DNA from: Schleiferiaceae bacterium
GTDB lineage: Bacteria > Bacteroidota > Bacteroidia > Flavobacteriales > Schleiferiaceae
Assembly: GCA_018401735.1 (NCBI GenBank)
Contig: JAGYKI010000010.1
Location: 51,876-115,875 of the forward strand
Reading direction: 5' to 3'
DNA: 64,000 nt
Positions 60,954 to 64,000 of the stretch are shown here, one piece after another (positions within the stretch are counted from its first letter, which is position 1; the number at the start of each line of letters is the position of its first letter). A model generated the notes under the pieces. That model saw only the letters and a list, made by a program, of their open reading frames with translations, had not been told where the DNA came from and made no database searches. Made by a program: the position numbers and the translations under genes.

Positions 60954-63471
60954 TCGAAGCCTTTTTTCTAGGGTCTAGGAAAAGAAGTGCGGGCACTCCC
61001 AAAAGTATTAAGAGCGAGCTAATCCAAGCAATGCTGTTAAAAGTGCCAGAAGCCGAATCGCGGTACTCGAAAATTATTTCGTGCTGACCCGCAGGAACTT
61101 TTAAAGCGCGTAAAATATAGTTGGCGCGAATAATTTCTACTTCTTCCCCATCGATGGTAGCTACCCAATTTTCTGGATACCAAATATCAGAGAAGAGCGC
61201 TAAATTTTCACCCGTCCCATTATAACTGTAAACCATTTTCTCAGGATCGTAACTTTGTAAGCTAATGGAGCCTTGTCCGGCATTGGCACCTAAAACTCCC
61301 ACTTTGGCCGCCATGTTGGCTCTTAAAATAGCCGTTTGCGCCGAATTGAAATTATTCAAGGCGGCAATTTCTGCATCTGCATCAGCTACCTCCTTAATAT
61401 TCGATACCAACCAAGCATTGCCTAAACGACTTGGGTTTTCCAAGGGCTGACTTTGCGGATTGAGAATGAAATAGCGGGTATTTAGCATATTCAGCACGGG
61501 GGTAGTATTAAATACGGCCGGACTAAAAGCCTGACTGTTTAAGGCTTTGGTTAACTTCTCGATTTCCGCACCTAATGCCGTTTCTACCACTTCTTGGTAA
61601 ATCTTCAACTTAGCGCCGTGATAACCGCCAAGACTGTAGTGGAAGAATGACGTGGAAGCATCATTAAAAGGTGAAACCGTTAAATTGAGCGTACGGAAAA
61701 ATGGATCATTGGCATATTGTGCCATAATCTGTTGATCGGCCGCTGAGGGAAGAATGCCATAATTCTTCTCCAATTTTTTGGCATCCACAAAATTATCTTC
61801 GTTTAAATATCGCTTGTTCACGGGGAACATATCCGCCAAGATTAACAGTCCCATGCTAATAATGAGCATATTCTTCTTTAGAACCCTTCTCTGGTAAAGG
61901 AAAATTAAGCCCGCCCCTAAAAGCACGAAAATCAAGCTGCGCATTACATCCGCTTTAAAAATTGTGATGCGTGCTTCTTCCAAATTACTAATAAATATAT
62001 CGGCTTGCGCTTGCTGAAAGCCGGCATCTGCTAAGGCAGATGGCAATGTTTCCGCTTCTTGACTACTTAAGAAAGTATTGAACAAAGAAGGGGAAGCCAT
62101 ATTTAGTAGCAGGAATAGAACCAAAATGCCTACCCCGAGATAAAAGAGATTTTGCTTGGATAATTTCGGTCCTATCAAAAGTTTAGCCTCTTTTTGCCAA
62201 TCGGCTCCGTCCATTTTAGCCAACGCCCCTAAACCTAATATGGCCAATAGCGGCAAAATTATTTCGGGGATTACCATCATCGAAGCCACCGCTCTAAACT
62301 TATTATAGAAGGGCACATTATCGAGGAAAAAATTGGTTAGTCCTTCAAAGTTCTTTCCCCAAGCCAAGGCCATGGTAAATAAGCCTACACCGAGCAAAAC
62401 ATATTTTAAAGAACCCGAACGTAAAAAAAGCGCTAAAAAAGCCAAGAGGCAAATTACCGCGCCTGCATAAACTGGTCCACTGGTAAAAGGTTGATCGCCG
62501 AAATAACTATTTTGTTGGGCAATACTCTGGCGAAAGCGCGAATCTACCGCCGCTAAGGCTTCTTCATTTTCACCCAATCTGCCCGTAGGCCCACCTTTAA
62601 AATTAGGTACTAATAAACTAAAGCTTTCGGCTTTTCCATAAGACCAGCTGGTTACATAACTTCGGTCTAAACCTTCGGTTTTATCTTCTGCATTGGTACT
62701 AAGCTCTGATTTTCCCCGAATGGTTTTTTTACCGTAATTGTAAGTATTGCTGAGATAAGGCAGATTGGCCGCAACGCCAATTAAGGCCCCCGCGATTAAC
62801 AGTACCGTAGTCTTTGCAAAACCCGGTAATGCCTTGGCTTTGGCTGCTTGCACCAATTCCCACACCCCGTAAGGAATGGCGAGGAATAAGAAATAATAGA
62901 ACATTTGAGGGTGACGCGCCGCTAGCTCTAAGCCCGTAAACAAAGTAAAAATAGCCAGCCCGGTAAAAACTTTCTTCTGCCGGTAAGCCCAAATCATCCC
63001 CGCTAGAATCCCCGGCAGGTAAGCCATGGCGTGAATTTTCGAATTGTGCCCCGCCTCCAGCACAATCATAAAATAACTAGAAAAGGCATAACCCAGCGCA
63101 CCAACTATACCAATGAGCGGATCTAATTTTAGCGATAGAGCCAAAAGGTAAAAGCCTACCATTAGTAGAATGAGATAGCCCACTGCGGGATTGAAAATAC
63201 CGTTAATGGTTTTGGGCACATAATGCAACAGCTCACCGCTATACACCACACTAATTAAATAAGTAGGCATACCCGAAAACATCGCATTAGTCCACAAAAT
63301 CTGACGATCTTCTTTTTCGCGATACTTAAAAACCTCTGCCGCCGAACCGCGGTACTGCTTAATATCATTCTGTTGTATGGCCTTTCCCGAGAAAACGGGT
63401 GAGTTAAAAATAGCCGAAACAATTATAAAAACCGCGATCGCGATAAGGTGAATGCTGTACTTCTTTTGCAT
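60931..63471 (-). CDS. YfhO-family membrane protein
   Basis: 846 residues, about 12-13 membrane segments in the first 560 residues, then a soluble domain and a final membrane helix (about 815-835). It shows NSPVFSGKAIQQNDIKQYRG near the start, a GT-C-type feature with D in the first loop, ELAARHPQMFYYF and the YfhO-typical tail MVYSYNGTGENLALFSDIWYPENWVA (quoted short here as LALFSDIWYPENW). YfhO proteins are thought to add sugars to lipoteichoic acid or other envelope polymers using lipid-linked donors. The neighbour glycosyltransferase overlaps it by 23 nt. Confidence 0.88.
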   Translation of the reverse strand: MQKKYSIHLIAIAVFIIVSAIFNSPVFSGKAIQQNDIKQYRGSAAEVFKYREKEDRQILWTNAMFSGMPTYLISVVYSGELLHYVPKTINGIFNPAVGYLILLMVGFYLLALSLKLDPLIGIVGALGYAFSSYFMIVLEAGHNSKIHAMAYLPGILAGMIWAYRQKKVFTGLAIFTLFTGLELAARHPQMFYYFLFLAIPYGVWELVQAAKAKALPGFAKTTVLLIAGALIGVAANLPYLSNTYNYGKKTIRGKSELSTNAEDKTEGLDRSYVTSWSYGKAESFSLLVPNFKGGPTGRLGENEEALAAVDSRFRQSIAQQNSYFGDQPFTSGPVYAGAVICLLAFLALFLRSGSLKYVLLGVGLFTMALAWGKNFEGLTNFFLDNVPFYNKFRAVASMMVIPEIILPLLAILGLGALAKMDGADWQKEAKLLIGPKLSKQNLFYLGVGILVLFLLLNMASPSLFNTFLSSQEAETLPSALADAGFQQAQADIFISNLEEARITIFKADVMRSLIFVLLGAGLIFLYQRRVLKKNMLIISMGLLILADMFPVNKRYLNEDNFVDAKKLEKNYGILPSAADQQIMAQYANDPFFRTLNLTVSPFNDASTSFFHYSLGGYHGAKLKIYQEVVETALGAEIEKLTKALNSQAFSPAVFNTTPVLNMLNTRYFILNPQSQPLENPSRLGNAWLVSNIKEVADADAEIAALNNFNSAQTAILRANMAAKVGVLGANAGQGSISLQSYDPEKMVYSYNGTGENLALFSDIWYPENWVATIDGEEVEIIRANYILRALKVPAGQHEIIFEYRDSASGTFNSIAWISSLLILLGVPALLFLDPRKKASSGEDITA

Positions 63472-63491
63472 GCTTTTCCTAGATTGAGGCC

Positions 63492-63499
63492 CAAATATA
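63492..63499 (-). promoter_or_regulatory. -7 promoter box for the YfhO operon
   Basis: TATATTTG on the minus strand, a perfect TAnnTTTG, predicts a leader of about 16 nt before the ATG at 63471. Confidence 0.5.
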
Positions 63500-63818
63500 G
63501 GGCATTGCTATGAGGCGAGGAAGGGGAAATCTAAGAAGGATGGAGAAAATTGGGAAAGGAGCTTTTAGGGCGGTCTTTGGCACTCTAAAAATTCGGACGG
63601 AGCCCAACCTAATCGATAATCGCTACAAGGGAGCTTTCGAGAATACCCTGATTGACTGTCTCCTTAAACCAAGGCTATTCTATTTTTTAACGGTCCCGCT
63701 TTACTAAAACAGACTACCACTTGTAGTACCAACACCATAAGTTCTACGACCATAAAAAAGCTCGGGTCAAAGCCTCTGATTTCCAAACCTAAGCAAGTAA
63801 AAACGGACTTTTTTTAAC
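63500..63818. other. Intergenic stretch without a supported gene
   Basis: About 320 bp between divergent genes. A 65-codon frame at 63510-63707 lacks a promoter and any recognisable domain and I do not call it. I see no RNA gene or strong hairpin. Confidence 0.4.
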
Positions 63819-63841
63819 CTAGTGTAAAAATAACACTTTTA
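63819..63841 (+). promoter_or_regulatory. Putative alpha-glucan operator, site 5 (before the gene at the window end)
   Basis: AGTGT-AAAAATA-ACACT, a perfect 5-bp inverted repeat with 7-nt spacer, the same core as sites 1, 3 and 4 but without the GAAGT extension. It lies about 120 nt before ATG 63942. Confidence 0.4.
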
Positions 63842-63941
63842 CCTACTATCGAAACGTGTTTTTTAGTAATATTGCCTATAAGTTAACCAAACTTATTTTA
63901 AATAGCATTGTTTAACACCCTCAATTACTAATCTATTAAGT

Positions 63942-64000
63942 ATGAAAAAACTATTATTAGGATTAATTCTCTCAATTCCGATTCTCGGATTTAGTCAAAT
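63942..64000 (+). CDS. Exported protein, 5' end only (cut by window edge)
   Basis: ATG 63942 opens MKKLLLGLILSIPILGFSQ, a clear Sec signal peptide with likely cleavage at FSQ. Only 19 residues are visible, so the family cannot be read. A leader of some 100 nt and the AGTGT-N7-ACACT site upstream raise the possibility of an outer-membrane alpha-glucan transporter component such as a SusC homologue. That is a guess from context. Confidence 0.6.
   Translation, partial: MKKLLLGLILSIPILGFSQ

Noticed and set aside
63510..63707. A 65-codon plus-strand frame
   Set aside because: No promoter box, no recognisable domain, basic and low-complexity start; it lies in the divergent intergenic space and looks like chance.
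1..64000. tRNA or rRNA genes
   Set aside because: I looked in all gaps for cloverleaf arms and CCA ends and saw none; a dedicated scan could still find one.

Overview
The window looks like chromosomal DNA from a free-living member of the Bacteroidota, probably Flavobacteriales. Four things point there. Start codons are repeatedly preceded by the Bacteroidota -7 element TAnnTTTG. Three secreted proteins carry type IX secretion (T9SS) C-terminal sorting domains (4451, 15047, 36147). The replicative DnaE has a DnaQ-like exonuclease fused to its N-terminus, as in this phylum. Family-restricted genes such as DUF2452, DUF3822 and a carboxypeptidase-regulatory/TonB receptor are present. I saw no tRNA, rRNA or CRISPR array. 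Functions are inferred from sequence motifs only.

Layout. 1-5.7 kb: tail of an unknown gene, a photolyase/cryptochrome, DUF2452, a histidine kinase/response regulator pair, a small T9SS protein and a dolichol-phosphate-mannose-synthase-like glycosyltransferase. 5.7-20.5 kb: TonB receptor, holA, an HsdR-N-like protein, EI24/CysZ-like protein, purB, aconitase, a probable small RNA, a T9SS protein, a LruC lipoprotein, and a membrane protein/winged-helix/CreD unit with a duplicated operator. 20.5-30.6 kb: a DNA-damage and accessory segment with a HigBA-like toxin-antitoxin pair, DinB plus a second short DnaE, a ParE-like toxin-antitoxin pair, an SRAP (YedK/HMCES) protein, an SDR, an acyltransferase and a GluQ-like synthetase. 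30.6-33.2 kb: an IS200-type/RAYT transposase with REP-like hairpins, and a RecD-like helicase. 33.2-46.4 kb: DUF3822-rsmD, rdgB, a secreted GH13 enzyme, alkaline phosphatase, a DUF58 protein, thioredoxin and replicative DnaE.

46.6-56.6 kb is an alpha-glucan cluster: GlgE, maltokinase and GlgB in one tight operon, then a stand-alone CBM48 protein divergent from a GH31 alpha-glucosidase. With the secreted GH13 protein at 36 kb this suggests external glucan breakdown, maltose uptake, maltose-1-phosphate formation and glycogen synthesis. A shared palindromic site (AGTGT-N7-ACAC core) lies before the GH13 gene, before glgE, twice between the CBM48 and GH31 genes, and before the signal-peptide gene cut by the window end. 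I propose it as the operator of an alpha-glucan regulon. 56.6-63.5 kb: patatin-like phospholipase, PIG-L deacetylase, a decayed beta-propeller gene, a glycosyltransferase and a YfhO membrane protein.

The most novel signals are non-coding. (1) Six copies of a repeat with about 33-bp terminal inverted repeats occur in long (about 190-260 bp) and short (about 54 bp) forms, always just downstream of plus-strand genes or their relics. (2) The putative alpha-glucan operator family described above. (3) A set of genes has its start codon 5-6 nt after the -7 box, predicting leaderless mRNAs. (4) A promoter-to-terminator interval without an ORF at 14.7 kb looks like an sRNA gene. (5) An intact and a decaying copy of the same ParE-type toxin-antitoxin module are both present, the decayed one beside two tandem repeat copies.
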